From contig CAUJNA010001245.1 in assembly GCA_963377175.1 (NCBI GenBank), positions 1 to 64,000 of the forward strand: DNA of 64,000 nt, given 5' to 3'. The notes under the pieces were generated by a model that ran no database searches, was not told the DNA's origin, and saw only the letters and a program-made list of their open reading frames with translations. Shown here in pieces: positions 9,414 through 19,296 of the stretch. The DNA comes from Effrenium voratum (Eukaryota > Sar > Dinophyceae > Suessiales > Symbiodiniaceae). The stretch's first letter is position 1. Each line of letters starts with the position of its first letter. Position numbers and translations under genes: made by a program.

Positions 9414-11266
9414 CTATCCCGTGCAATGGCACAGCATTTTTTTGCAGCCAGCAGGTCGAGCTTGGAGTCGAGGCAGCTTGTTAGCTGCAAGAAACCTCCT
9501 CAGGACTTGGCAAGAAACAGCACGCATGCTAAATTTGCCTCCTCGTCTCCTACCCAGGAGCGCCAAGGTGTGTCCATAGCTCTCGTCCCGATATGTCCAG
9601 ATCTTACTAGGATTGACATCATGCCTGGCCAATTCGACAAGCTGATGAGCTTTCGGTTTTACTCTGAATGTCTTGTCTTCAAAGAACGCCTCCAGTTGCC
9701 CAGCCAGCAATAAATATCTTTGAGCAGCATCCCTGAAAACAGCCTGGTCCCAAGCAGCAGAGCTCAAGCAAGTATACATGGAATTCAAAGCTTCTGCAGC
9801 ATGTAGCATGGCCTCCTCTTGTGATATGACTGGATCTAAATATTTCCTGGCCAGCTCCAAAGCACAAGGCACAAGTGCTCGAGCCACCCCAGCTTTTGCC
9901 CTCAACTTCGGCGCCTTAGCCTTGCCTTTGTCTTCATCTCTGAGCATTGTTGGCAGAAGCTTAGGCAATCTGTCAGTTGCTTGTACTCTGTTGTAATACT
10001 CCTGAATATCTGTGAACAGCTTTGCGCATCGGAGCAACTTGCTGACACCTCTGATCTTCTCACTCTGTAGGTAAAAGAATAAAGATCCCAACCAATCTGC
10101 TGTGATGCCCAGATCCACTGCATGCAGCCAATCCATTTTGCAGCAGCTTGTGCTAAAGCCTGGGCAAGAGAATAATCTTGAGATCATCTTATTCTGTTGC
10201 CTTTGCCTGATATAGAAATCCAAAGAGCGGATCAGTGGATACCTGACTTGGGCTGAATTCAGCAAAATCCTCCCAAAGGCCTCCAGAAAAAACAGGCTCG
10301 GGGGCGATTTAATTATCTATATATACCTCAAACAAAAACAATTACTTGAATTAGAATGTGCCCATAGGTACTTGGCAAAGGTGTCGCTATCGAACTTTTT
10401 GAGGTCGGCTTTAGGCACATTGCACTGCCAGCAGATGTAGCCTGTACTTGCCCAAGATGGGAAATCTAGGACATCCTTGTAGCAAGCCCAGTCTGCTCTG
10501 AATTCAGCCAGGCAGGCTTTGATGCCAATGCTCTTGCGGGCCAACTTTCTTCTATAGCTATCAGAGTTCGTGAATGGCTGCCCATCATGTCTACAGCTTG
10601 GGAACACACCTCCTAACAGAATCTTGTAGGACCACTGCAAAACCACGAAGATGCATTCAAAAGTCTTCTTCTTGTGCAGAAATTCCTTTGGAAAAGCTGT
10701 CAAAGGCAATCTGGCAGAATCGTCACCAAAGATGTTGAGAGAAATTGTTTCCAAAGGTTGAGACCGGTCTGAATTGAATGGCACCCCATCAGACCAAATG
10801 CCTGTGAGAAGCAATTCATCAGGATTCAATCCCATTTGCTGCAACTGCGCCAAATGAGATAGCAGGTCAGGCCTCTCAGGCAATACATTGCGCTGGTTGG
10901 CCAACATTGTCTCCGCAGAATTTAATTTCAAGAAAGCATGCAACAGTTCGCGAGGCAGCAGCATGGCCAATTGATGTTGCTGCTCACATTGCTTGGCTTG
11001 GTTCCACCCAGGCACTGAAAATTCATACACTGATGGCCACTTGCTATTTCTGAAACATTTTCTGAGCAGGTCCCTCTGGGCATTTGAGCCCGACTGATTG
11101 ACTTGCAAATCCTGCACCCTGCCCTGGCAGCATTGTGGAGCAGTCGAGCTGATCTTGCGCTACTCAGCTCATTGTTCAGGAAAACATCCACCATGTCATG
11201 CCTGAACCTTTTCTCATCTGGAATGTCTGCAATGTCCTCTGAAGCCAAAGACCTCTTGTTGTACAT
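9414..11266 (-). CDS. Candidate DDE-type transposase-like protein of a dinoflagellate-abundant family (split frames/exons)
   Basis: Three frames (10928-11266, 10317-11117, 9414-10265) read in order as one protein of roughly 600 residues. The first two are joined by a frameshift near 11,115; a possible intron or gap lies at 10,266-10,316. Acidic landmarks are GIWSDGVPFNSDRSQPLETI, MDWLHAVDLGITADWLG, and KPKAHQL followed by IWTYRDESYG and RRRGGKFSMR. A CWQC motif and a DGQPF block lie between. I associate this arrangement with a protein family highly copied in dinoflagellate genomes. The transposase reading rests on the spaced acidic residues and on the TIR-bounded context and is an inference. 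Confidence 0.5.
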
Positions 11267-11630
11267 GGCACCAAATCAGCTCATGGCAGAATTGGATGTC
11301 CGGCAACTGCAAATTACATGCTATTGCTCATAGCCTGGCGCTGCGCTAGCTAACATGTTTCTTGAAAAACATTCTGTTTACCGAAACATGCAAAGTTCAG
11401 AATTTTGGTGTCTACATGAAGAGAAGACCTAAAAGATCCCAAAGTTGTGTCTGATAGTCTTGCTTAATCCATGCGCGCTTGCTCCCAATTATTAACACGC
11501 AACGTGCTGCACAAGGTCAGCGCAGCCTGCAAGCAATCAACACAACATCTGTTTCTCCAGCTTGCCGCAAGGGTGGATCCAGACATCTCGAGCCGGGGCT
11601 TGACAGGAGAATATCCTCCAGCCGCCATGC

Positions 11631-12197
11631 TCACTGATCCAGGACTGCCGTGAAAGTCTTGATCATAGTCTTGCCTCCTTTGTCATGTGTAAGAGCCTGC
11701 AGATGAACTGTAGCCAAGGACTTGGCCAGCTCTAGGCAATCAGCCTCAGCATCCTTGGGCAAACCATTGGCATGGTGAGCCCTCAGATCCTCCAAGAAGG
11801 AATCCAAACTGACGCATGCATTGGCCAACTCCTCAATCTTCTTGGTCCAAACAGGGTCATTCTTGTAAAGGCTGTTCATCTTGTGCTTCAAAAATTAGAG
11901 ATCTTCCAAATTTGCGGCCAACCTCGCCTTGTCCTTGAGCAGCAACTTGAAGCTTTCAGATGCCTCAGAAAAGGAAGAGCTGACGTTCTCTGGATCCAGG
12001 CGGTTTGCGCTGCTGGTCTTGCCCATCATGATGTCCATGGCAGCTTTGTCCTTGACCTGCATGCCCTTCATGCCAGTGCAAGAACTGTCTAAGGTCTGCT
12101 CTTCCACAGTCCCTGTGGTTTGCTTCTGGCCTTGAGAATGCACAAAGTAGTACTTGCTCAGAATGTCAAACTTATCATGCAGCTGCGTCATGTCCAA
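11631..12197 (-). CDS. Helical exon-like blocks, unknown function
   Basis: Two frames (11895-12197 and 11631-11891) are adjacent, separated by 3 bases, and read as charged helical protein with no domain I recognise. The first begins MDMTQLHDKFD, the second has ELANACVSLDSFLEDL. They follow the exon block at 12.2-12.9 kb in the same orientation and are probably parts of the same spliced gene of the 8.7-kb element. Confidence 0.4.
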
Positions 12198-12239
12198 ACC
12201 TTAACTCACACATCGTCAAGATCTCTTCCAAAAGCTGCT

Positions 12240-12900
12240 GCTTCATGTCGTCATTTGCCAAAGAGCTCTCATCCACACCCTCAATTTTGAAGATGGCAGA
12301 CCTGCGCGAGCCAGACAATGTGCAAGCAACATGCAACGCAGCAACATGACAGCAGAAAAACATGCATCGCAGTGGCCTTGTGTAGAAATTCCTGATGACA
12401 TCTTCTGTATGGGCATTGTGGGTCTTTGTGCTCTTGCTGAGCTGGTGCACCCAGCTGCAATTTTTGACTCCATATTTTTCCAAATTGGACAAAATCTGCC
12501 TCTTGGTCTCCACATCGCCCTGCTCATACTCCTGCAAATACAAACAAGAACCAAAAACAACTCCAACCATGCCACAATGGAACATTCATCTGTCCTCAAG
12601 CGCTTTAGCTGCATCTTGTTTCTCTTCTGCGCTGAGCTTCTTGGACTTGGGCTGGTAGCGCAAGCTGGTGAGCAAGGCCGAAATGGTTCCCCTGGGATAG
12701 CCCAAGGTGTCCTTGCTTGAAGATGGCGCCTCACAATCCTGGACTTCTACATCTGTCTCCTTCTTGGCCTTCTGCGTTCTCCTTGGAGATGTCTTTTCCT
12801 GTTTGATTCTAGTCTTCTGGGTCTCCTTGTGCTTGGGAGCGGCCTTGCTCTTGCCAGCCATCTTCATGGCCATTTTTCCACCATTTTTTTTAGGCGCCAT
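12240..12900 (-). CDS. N-terminal exons of a spliced gene, Lys-rich start
   Basis: The ORF starting at 12900 (MAPKKNGGKMAMKMAGK) is Lys/Arg-rich for about 60 residues, then reads LGYPRGTISALLTSLRYQPK and ends in KLSAEEKQDAAKALED near 12,590. The next frame gives EYEQGDVETKRQILSNLEKY. An AG-ending intron of about 45 bases at roughly 12,538-12,582 would join them. The basic N-terminus could be nuclear-targeting. I do not recognise the family beyond its resemblance to repeated dinoflagellate genes. Confidence 0.45.
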
Positions 12901-13464
12901 GCTAATTGGCTGCAGCAGAACTGCTTACAGTACAATTGCAAACCATTGTTCCAACAGCACATCTTGCAAGCAGTTTGGCCTGATGTCCTTTTTCAACAGC
13001 TGCATGTTGCACCCACAGGCGCCTAATAAGCATAATTCCAAAAGTCTGAAGCTCTCTACCTAGTCTCCTGGCCAATGCAGTGGCTGAGCCAAAGATAGAG
13101 AGGCCCAAACTGGTGGTTCTCACAACCACCCTGCATGCCACTCATACAGAAACATCTGGAAACATTGCTGATGACCTTCAAAATACTTATGCCACAAAGC
13201 AGCACTTAATCCCTCCATGAAAAGCAATATCATTCGCTTGAGGGAGTGCAGCACAGGCCTGGACCTGATCTGGCCCTGTGTACCAAGTCAGCTGAACTCT
13301 CATCCAATCTCTGGCCACATATTGCCCAGTACATTCCAACTACCAATTGTTGCAGCAAGGATCTGAGATTGCCACCAAACCGATATAGTAAACCAGTGAT
13401 GGTCACCTGGCCAGTCATGGACACATGCAACATGTGCAAACACTATAATTCCTACCACCAAAAA

Positions 13465-13609
13465 TTTTTAACAGTTAAAATTTTTAACATTTTTTCAAAA
13501 TTTTTAACATGTTAAAAATTCCTGGTTTAAAAGGAAAGTCAAAGGAAAATCAAAATATTTAACATGTTAAAAATTTTGAAAAAATGTTAAAAATTTTAAC
13601 TGTTAAAAA
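13465..13609. repeat. Perfect 52-bp inverted repeat (MITE-like hairpin)
   Basis: Positions 13465-13516 and 13558-13609 are exact reverse complements of each other, with a 41-base spacer. The arms are AT-rich with repeated TTTTTAACA and TTAACATGTTAA motifs. Size and symmetry fit a miniature inverted-repeat element inside the larger 8.7-kb element. Confidence 0.85.
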
Positions 13610-13779
13610 ACGAATGAGGACTCTGGAAATTCATGCAGTGTCCAGCAAAAACCACCACAGCAATCTCCAGGTTGATCATCAACCAAGTGCACAGACATAA
13701 CTGAGGTTGGGACCCACCTGCTCCTGCCCAGGAGCGCCTGCGCGTGAGAAACATTGGTGAACCAAAACGCAACCAGCTC

Positions 13780-13880
13780 TCACAACTGCATCCTACCAAG
13801 GAGCACTGCACTCATCAACTGCATCCTACCCAGGAGCACTGCTCTCATCAACTGCATCCTACCAAGGAGCGCTGCTTGTT
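13780..13880. repeat. Direct repeat CTGCATCCTACCAAGGAGC, first cluster
   Basis: The unit CTGCATCCTACCAAGGAGC (or CCCAGGAGC) recurs about every 33 bases three times here. It reappears three times in a second cluster at 15,808-15,895, joined to AAATTATACACC. It lies between exon-like blocks, so it is probably intronic. Confidence 0.75.
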
Positions 13881-13914
13881 TTTTTATACACCGCTGCCAA
13901 GTTTGTCTCATCGA

Positions 13915-14214
13915 TCACTCTGCTGTACCTTCAGCATCCGAACGCACTTCCTGAGCTTCTTCAGCTTCCTGCTGCACTTCCTGAGCTGCCCCCACCAAGG
14001 ACTTATATGCTGAATTCAAATAGTTTACATGCTCAGGTGATTCTGCTGCCATGAGCATGGACACAAACTCATCCACTAGCCCGCGCTTATCCAGCTCAGA
14101 CTCCAGTGCAGGCTCTTCGGGCTGCACCACAGCAGCTGGCAAAGAAGCATAGGAAGGACCGCTTTTCTCCTGCAGGCAAAAAAAAAACATGTCTGCAAGT
14201 TCAACAGGCCACAC
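13915..14214 (-). CDS. Exon-like block, acidic, unknown
   Basis: The frame reads SYASLPAAVVQPEEPALESE followed by LDKRGLVDEFVSMLMAAESP and a Glu/Ala-rich tail. It is helical and acidic without a recognised domain. It lies next to the Trp-Lys-Lys-Glu repeat exon and is probably part of the same spliced gene. A polypyrimidine-like stretch precedes it on the minus strand, consistent with an acceptor site. Confidence 0.35.
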   Translation of the reverse strand: MWPVELADMFFFCLQEKSGPSYASLPAAVVQPEEPALESELDKRGLVDEFVSMLMAAESPEHVNYLNSAYKSLVGAAQEVQQEAEEAQEVRSDAEGTAE

Positions 14215-14216
14215 TG

Positions 14217-14660
14217 CTATTCAGTCACTCTCCACCCAGCATGCAAATTGAACAAAACCAACAGTCCTCTCTCATGAGGCGAAGCTGCTTCGAGGAAGCA
14301 GATGGCTCGCCTCCAACCCCCCTGCCCTCTTGCTTGAGGCTCATGATCTGGCCCTCGATCCAAGCCTTTCTCTTCTTGCCTTTCGAGCCCCTCTCCTTTT
14401 TCCAAGCGTCTGGCAAATAATGCTTCTCCCAAGCATTTCCTCCCCAATACTCTTGGGCCTCGGCATCTTCTGGATCTTCCTGTGGCCAGTCCTCCTTCTT
14501 CCAGCCCTCCTTCTTCCAGCCCTCCTTCTTCCAGACCTGTTTCCAGCTCTCCTTAGGCCAGTCCTCCTTCTTCCAGTCCTTCTTCCAATCCTGCTTTGCG
14601 TCCTGCTCCTTTTTCCAAGTCTTCCAGTATGATTCCTTCTTCCAAACAGCAAGTGGGCCC
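14217..14660 (-). CDS. Exon-like block with tandem WKKE(G/D) repeat
   Basis: On the minus strand from about 14,650 the frame reads repeated WKKEDWPKESWK and WKKEGWKKEGW units, then DPEDAEAQEYWGGNAWEKHY, then a Lys-rich block and WIEGQIMSLKQEGRG. The repeated DNA (CTTCTTCCAGCCCTC on the plus strand) opens other frames too. The frame given is the one with balanced composition after the repeat. Function is unknown; a repeated Trp-basic motif could bind nucleic acid or protein. Confidence 0.4.
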
Positions 14661-15109
14661 TCAAAACCAACAGCATCTGGATGGCTGAGAGCTTCTGGAT
14701 GGGGAGCAGCTTCTGGATGGCTGGGAGCAGCTTCTGGCTGGCTGGGACCAGCTTCTGGATGGCTGGGACCAGCTTCTGGATGACCATCTGCAACCTCAGA
14801 GAGATAGGGAAGGGAAGATGATTAACTCCTGGTCCATTCATTCCCTTAATTACAAGACCAGGAGGTGTGATAGGATAATGATAGAGAGATAGTGAATTGG
14901 TGGACAACCTGAGTCTTCTTATCTCTAAGTCACGTTATTTCCTTACTATTTCCCAATCAACATGAAAAGAATAGCAATAAAAGCTAGAAATGGAAAGGAG
15001 ATTCCTCACCTCATCAAATAATCATAAAAAATATAATAAAATAAGATGAAGATAATGATAAAGAACGAAAAAAAAGGAAACGAAAGTAATAAAAGAATAT
15101 GAAAATGTG

Positions 15110-15460
15110 CTATTCATCTGATGAAGCCACTTCTGTGATAACAGCAGTGCCCTCATACACAGGGCCGGATTCATCTTCTTCTTCTTCAATCTCGTCCAGC
15201 TCTGCTTGCAAATGGGCTTGGTATACCCCGTCAGCATACCCAGCCTTTTTCCAGCTCTGCCAATCCCAGTGCTTGGGGCTCGAGACTGCATTGATCGGGC
15301 CTCTGACCCACAGATTGGTGTTCGGGGCCTGCCTCATGAAGTAGCTTTTGCAAAACATATTGATGCAAATCTTCTTCCTGATGTAGGATTTTGTTCCACA
15401 TTGGGGACAGATCCTCAGATCTTGCAGGGCCTCGCCGGCCATGGGCTTGGAAAGTGCCAT
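15110..15460 (-). CDS. Exon-like block with zinc-ribbon motif
   Basis: The 116-residue frame has ICPQCGTKSYIRKKICINMF followed by CKSYFMRQ, a CxxC...C...C arrangement typical of a small zinc ribbon. It then reads WVRGPINAVSSPKHWDWQSW and ends in an acidic EEEEDE run. It is one of the minus-strand exon-like blocks of the 8.7-kb element. The exact splice borders are not defined. Confidence 0.45.
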   Translation of the reverse strand: MALSKPMAGEALQDLRICPQCGTKSYIRKKICINMFCKSYFMRQAPNTNLWVRGPINAVSSPKHWDWQSWKKAGYADGVYQAHLQAELDEIEEEEDESGPVYEGTAVITEVASSDE

Positions 15461-15807
15461 GGCGCCGAATTGCTGCTGCCACTCAAAATGGTATTTTCAA
15501 TTGTTTGCCTACTCCTTTGCTTTCTGTCTAGCTTCCTGCCCGGGAGCAGCGGGACTTGCAACGTTTGCTGCTTGCATCCAAGACCTCTTGAAAGATGATC
15601 AGCAACATGCAGCACGCTGCTTCAATGCCAAGTGCTTTCAAGACAAATTCCTTCCATGCAGAATGTGCGCCCACGCAGCCTCAAACACGATAGGCAACAG
15701 TGCATGCAGCCGCCCGCTGCCCAAACCTCAGGATCAACACATCAGAGTCCTGTGAAGACATGGGATCTCCCACAACTGCGACAAGCATGACTCTGGCATG
15801 AACAGCA

Positions 15808-15895
15808 ACGCATCCTACCAAGGAGCATCAACTGCATCCTACCAAGGAGCAAATTATACACCGCTGCACTCACCAACTGCATCCTACCAAGGAGC
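15808..15895. repeat. Direct repeat CTGCATCCTACCAAGGAGC, second cluster
   Basis: Three further copies of the 19-base unit seen at 13.78 kb occur here, two of them followed by AAATTATACACC. The surrounding 15,620-16,170 stretch has no coding block I can support. Confidence 0.7.
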
Positions 15896-16177
15896 AAATT
15901 ATACACCACTGCATGTGCACAGGTGAGCCATCTGTCTCATATCAGTCACTCTGGAGTATCTGAGGCCCTGGCAACACGAAAGCTAGCTCCACACTCTCAC
16001 TTCTGAGGCCCTGGCAAAACAAGCAAACCGGCACAAATGGCCAAAATTGCTGCAGCAACTCACGCTTCAAAAATCCAAGAAAACCTTGCATGCAACCAAA
16101 ATCAAGCAAATGGACTGAACAATTGCATACATGCATAGCAAGAAAACCTTTTCTGCCCACAAAGCGACAAAGGCCTC

Positions 16178-17482
16178 TCAGTTCAAAGTCTTTGCTGCCT
16201 TCGGCTTCTGCTTCGCCAAATGATCTCTGCATGCTCCATCGCAAGCATACCAAGCATCTGCCGGCTTGTCATAGAGACTCCAAGAAAACTGAGCTCTGCA
16301 TTTTTCAGGCTTCTTCACGAAAAAGCCCTTGCTTCTACACAGGACGTCGATGGAAATAGCTCCATCATCAAGCTTCACTGTGTACGAATGCTGCCCCTTG
16401 CAGCCCTCTGGAGGCTGTGCTTCCACAGGCAAACCAGTGATGTCATGCACTCCAAACAAAATCTTCTTGGAAGCTGAGGAAGTCTCAGCAGGAATAGGCT
16501 CTGCTGCAAGGCTCTCCACAGGGCCAGCTTCCTGCCCGGGATTGCCTTCAAAATCTGCTGCAGCTTTTTCAGGAGCTGATGCAGCAACAGAGCCCTTGGT
16601 CGACTTGCCCTTGCCTTTGCCCTTGCCCTTGCCAGTGGCTCGAACCCTCTTGAGCTTGGGCCCTGACTCTGCAGCCTGCGGAGCAAGCCACAAGTTGGGC
16701 ACTTCAGATGGAAAGGGCTCCTCATCTTCGAATCTAACCAAGCAAAAACCGGCAGGCCCCTTTTCCAACACTCCCCTCGAAACCTTGCCCTCTTCAGCCA
16801 ACCGGATGTAGCACCCTTCTGCTGGGTCAAAATAAGGCTTCGCTGTGCCCGGCTTTTTCTGGAAAGCTTCTGTTTCTGAAGATGACTCCACTACGCTTGG
16901 CGACTCAGATATGGAAATAGCATCTCGAGAGGATCCGGTCATGGCAACATTGGCATCCATGCTCTTTGCATTGGCGCTGCCCGCTGCATATATAGCAAGG
17001 ATTTCATCTTCGGTCTTGGATGGTGCGCCGAACTCAAGCTTTCTCTTAAGAGCCACCTCCTCCTCAACAGAAGGTCGACTACCTTCGAGATCACGAGATC
17101 TGCGAGAGCTGGGGCTAGAGCTGCTGGCAGAAAGAGTCTTCAGCCTCTGCACAAACTTCCACACTGCAGGCTCCAATTTCTTTCCACTGGAACAGCTTTG
17201 GATTTTGCTTCGAGCAAACTTGAACGCATTGCAGATACTTTTGGAAATAGCCTTGGCTTCGTCCACACCAATCTGATAGGCCATACTCAGACCCTGCTGC
17301 ACTTCCTTCTGTCCTGGCCTGACCGTCTTCTCAAGGAGTTCAGAGAAAAGCCTTTCATTTTGGACTATGACCTGCTGCTCTGACAATCTGAAGCTCTCCA
17401 CATCAATCTCTCGACTCCACAGGACAAAGCAACCCATCATGTCTTTGGCAGTGGCAGTGTTCTTAGCACGAACTTTGGCCAT
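16178..17482 (-). CDS. 434-residue protein of the 8.7-kb element, unknown function
   Basis: The ORF starts at an ATG at 17482 (MAKVRAKNTATAKDMMGCFV). Its first 120 residues are helical. A Ser-rich linker and acidic segments follow, then CYIRLAEEGKVSRGVLEKGP and CLVRFEDEEPFPSEVP, which look like a small beta-rich module (SH3/Tudor-like by pattern only). A GKGKGKGKGK run and an Ala/Glu/Pro-rich linker come next. A C-terminal Cys-containing block ends with WYACDGACRDHLAKQKPK. It is the largest uninterrupted ORF in the element and the first in its minus-strand order. Function is not recognised. Confidence 0.55.
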   Translation of the reverse strand: MAKVRAKNTATAKDMMGCFVLWSREIDVESFRLSEQQVIVQNERLFSELLEKTVRPGQKEVQQGLSMAYQIGVDEAKAISKSICNAFKFARSKIQSCSSGKKLEPAVWKFVQRLKTLSASSSSPSSRRSRDLEGSRPSVEEEVALKRKLEFGAPSKTEDEILAIYAAGSANAKSMDANVAMTGSSRDAISISESPSVVESSSETEAFQKKPGTAKPYFDPAEGCYIRLAEEGKVSRGVLEKGPAGFCLVRFEDEEPFPSEVPNLWLAPQAAESGPKLKRVRATGKGKGKGKGKSTKGSVAASAPEKAAADFEGNPGQEAGPVESLAAEPIPAETSSASKKILFGVHDITGLPVEAQPPEGCKGQHSYTVKLDDGAISIDVLCRSKGFFVKKPEKCRAQFSWSLYDKPADAWYACDGACRDHLAKQKPKAAKTLN

Positions 17483-17734
17483 GGCTAAATTGATCTTGGT
17501 CTCTCAAAACAGCTGCAATTGTCGCACGCATGTATACGCCCAGGCGTCATGAAGCACAGGCATGGTGCGCATGAATTCCTGCGCGTGATTCCACGCAGCT
17601 GCATGTTACAACACAAAAAAATCGACAAGAACACAGCTCACAATTCATTATTCTTGCATGCCTGCTGTAACATTGAAATTAAAAAATATGATCGATCGAT
17701 ATACATGCGTGCACGTGATCATGCTGAAAACATT

Positions 17735-17947
17735 GCTTAAAAAACATTGCTTATTTAAGCATTTTGACATTTTTATATATCAACACGATTTAAGCAATGA
17801 TTGCTTATTTAAGCGGCACAATGCTTAATTAAGACCGCAAAAGTCCTTAATTAAGCAATGTTACCATGAAACAATGCTTATTTAAGCGAAAAGTGTTTAA
17901 ATAAACAATATTTTCCAACGAACATCGATGATTTAAGCATGGTTCTG
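17735..17947. repeat. AT-rich subterminal repeats of the 8.7-kb element
   Basis: Short related motifs (TTGCTTATTTAAGC, AATGCTTAATTAAG, TTTAAGCAATG) recur at least seven times in both orientations. The same motifs appear near the other end at 9290-9350. Such subterminal arrays are a common transposase-binding feature of DNA transposons; that role here is inferred. Confidence 0.65.
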
Positions 17948-17968
17948 TTAAATAAACACTTTTGGAAG

Positions 17969-18721
17969 CTTTGGGCACTACGAGTACCTGGTCCACGTGC
18001 CGGTGATCCGGGGCAGGCGGCGCAGCGGGCGGAACGGCGCGCGCGGGCTTCGAGCGCAGGGACTGGGCCGGTGAACAAGCTGGGCGGGGCCATGACAAGG
18101 CACCCGGCACACCTCACGGAGGAGCAGGTGGCACAGCGGGTCAGGCAGCAGGTGGAGGCCTTGCTGGGAGACCCGGGCGGGCCCATCCTGCAGCTCTCGG
18201 ACGAGACCTACTGGGTGGTCAGCAACCAGAGCACGCGAGGAGCGTGAGCTTCAGCTGCCCTGCAAGGAGGACGTGCTACAGAACGCCTTTAAGGCCGCTC
18301 TGCGTCCCCGCAGCTGCCGAGCTGCTACAGCTGAGCGTGGAGGAGGTGTGCCGACTTTGACGCCATGCTGCGCCACAACTCTGGAGACGCCTCAGCATCT
18401 CCGCAGAGGAGGCGAGAGTTCTGCGTGTGGCGCAACGCCCGCATGCGCGTGCTGAGCTCGCAGGGCGACCTTGTGGCCGCGAAGCGGGTGCTGGAGAGGC
18501 AGGCGGCGCGCGTGCTCTACCGGCCGGGGCGAGAAAGAGTGGCGCTTTGACGCCGCGGACGTGCAGCCGGGGCTGTTCTGGTGCGAGGACCTGCGGGAGG
18601 CGCGGCGCCAGCTTATGGCCGTCGGAGCCCGGCGCAGTACTGCGGGCTGAGGCTGGCGGGCACCAGGATCCGAGAGCTACCGGAGGTGCAAGGCGCTGGG
18701 GCACTGGGGCCAGCGCCTGGC
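17969..18721 (+). pseudogene. Degraded copy of the HNH gene, N-terminal part
   Basis: Frames 17939-18247, 18365-18550 and 18427-18768 together follow the start of the HNH gene at 8.2 kb. VLERQAARVLYRPG aligns with VLERDAWRTLYRGE; PGLFWCEDLREARRQLMAVG aligns with PGLFWREDLREARRDLMAAG; the tail of the QYCGL/RIREL block aligns too. Upstream it keeps an N-terminal region (MTRHPAHLTEEQVAQRVRQQ) missing from the first copy. Several frameshifts break it, and it is cut off by the foldback at 18,722 before the HNH core. Confidence 0.7.
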
Positions 18722-19213
18722 CCTCTCTCTTTAGAGGGGGTTTTCCAAATGGCTTATATTCTACCTGAGAGGCTTCTAGCACTCGTCCGTCCAGCATTTG
18801 ACCTCGTCCTGCGAAGGATTCGAAGTCTAAAACGCTGCGTGCAGGCGTGTGGCTGCAAAATAGAGACCCCTAGATATGCTTGCAATTTGGCTCCAGGTTG
18901 CATTTCAAGCGAGCCAAGCTTTGCAGGGCTAAGGAAAAACAAAAAAAAAAAGAAAAAAAGGGGTCCAAAAAAAAGGGGTCCCGAAAAAAAGGGAAAAGGG
19001 GTTTCCTTTGGCAAAGCTTGACATCGCTTGAAATGCAACCTGGAGCCAAATTGCAGCGCATATCTAGGGGTCTCTATTTTGCAGCCACACGCCTGCACGC
19101 AGCGTTTTAGACTTCGAATCCTTCGCAGGACGAGGTCCAATGCTGGACGGACGAGTGCTAGGAGCCTCTCAGGTAGAATATAAACCATTTGGGAAACCCC
19201 CTCTAAAGAGAGA
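18722..19213. mobile_element. ~490-bp foldback element with ~200-bp inverted arms
   Basis: The sequence from 18,722 to about 18,926 is repeated as a near-perfect reverse complement at about 19,009-19,213. The outer ends are CTCTCTTTAGAGGGGG and CCCCCTCTAAAGAGAG. The central loop is an A/G-rich run (AAAAAAAGGGGTCC units). Both arms give open frames that are shadows of the symmetry. It interrupts the degraded HNH gene, so it is a probable non-autonomous insertion. Confidence 0.85.
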
Positions 19214-19296
19214 GATACGGGGAATGCAGGGATTCCCTGCAGTATCCCTGCATTGAAATTCCCCCAGGATTCCTTGCTATACGCTTAATTTCTTCA

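Larger units (their letters stand above)
9239..17968 (-). mobile_element. 8.7-kb DNA element bounded by inverted terminal repeats
   Basis: The ends are 21-bp inverted repeats differing at one base: CTTCCAAAAGTG onward at 9239-9259 and its reverse complement at 17948-17968. Inside both ends lie AT-rich subterminal zones with repeated TGCTTATTTAAGCAATG and TTAATTAAGCA motifs (9290-9350 and 17735-17945). Recognisable coding blocks inside are all on the minus strand and look like exons, including a transposase-like protein. It lies between two copies of the HNH gene, the left one truncated at the junction. I see no clear target duplication. Confidence 0.6.

Noticed and set aside
18754..19188. Two mirror-image ORFs of about 145 codons with similar sequence
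   Set aside because: They are the two arms of the foldback read from each side.
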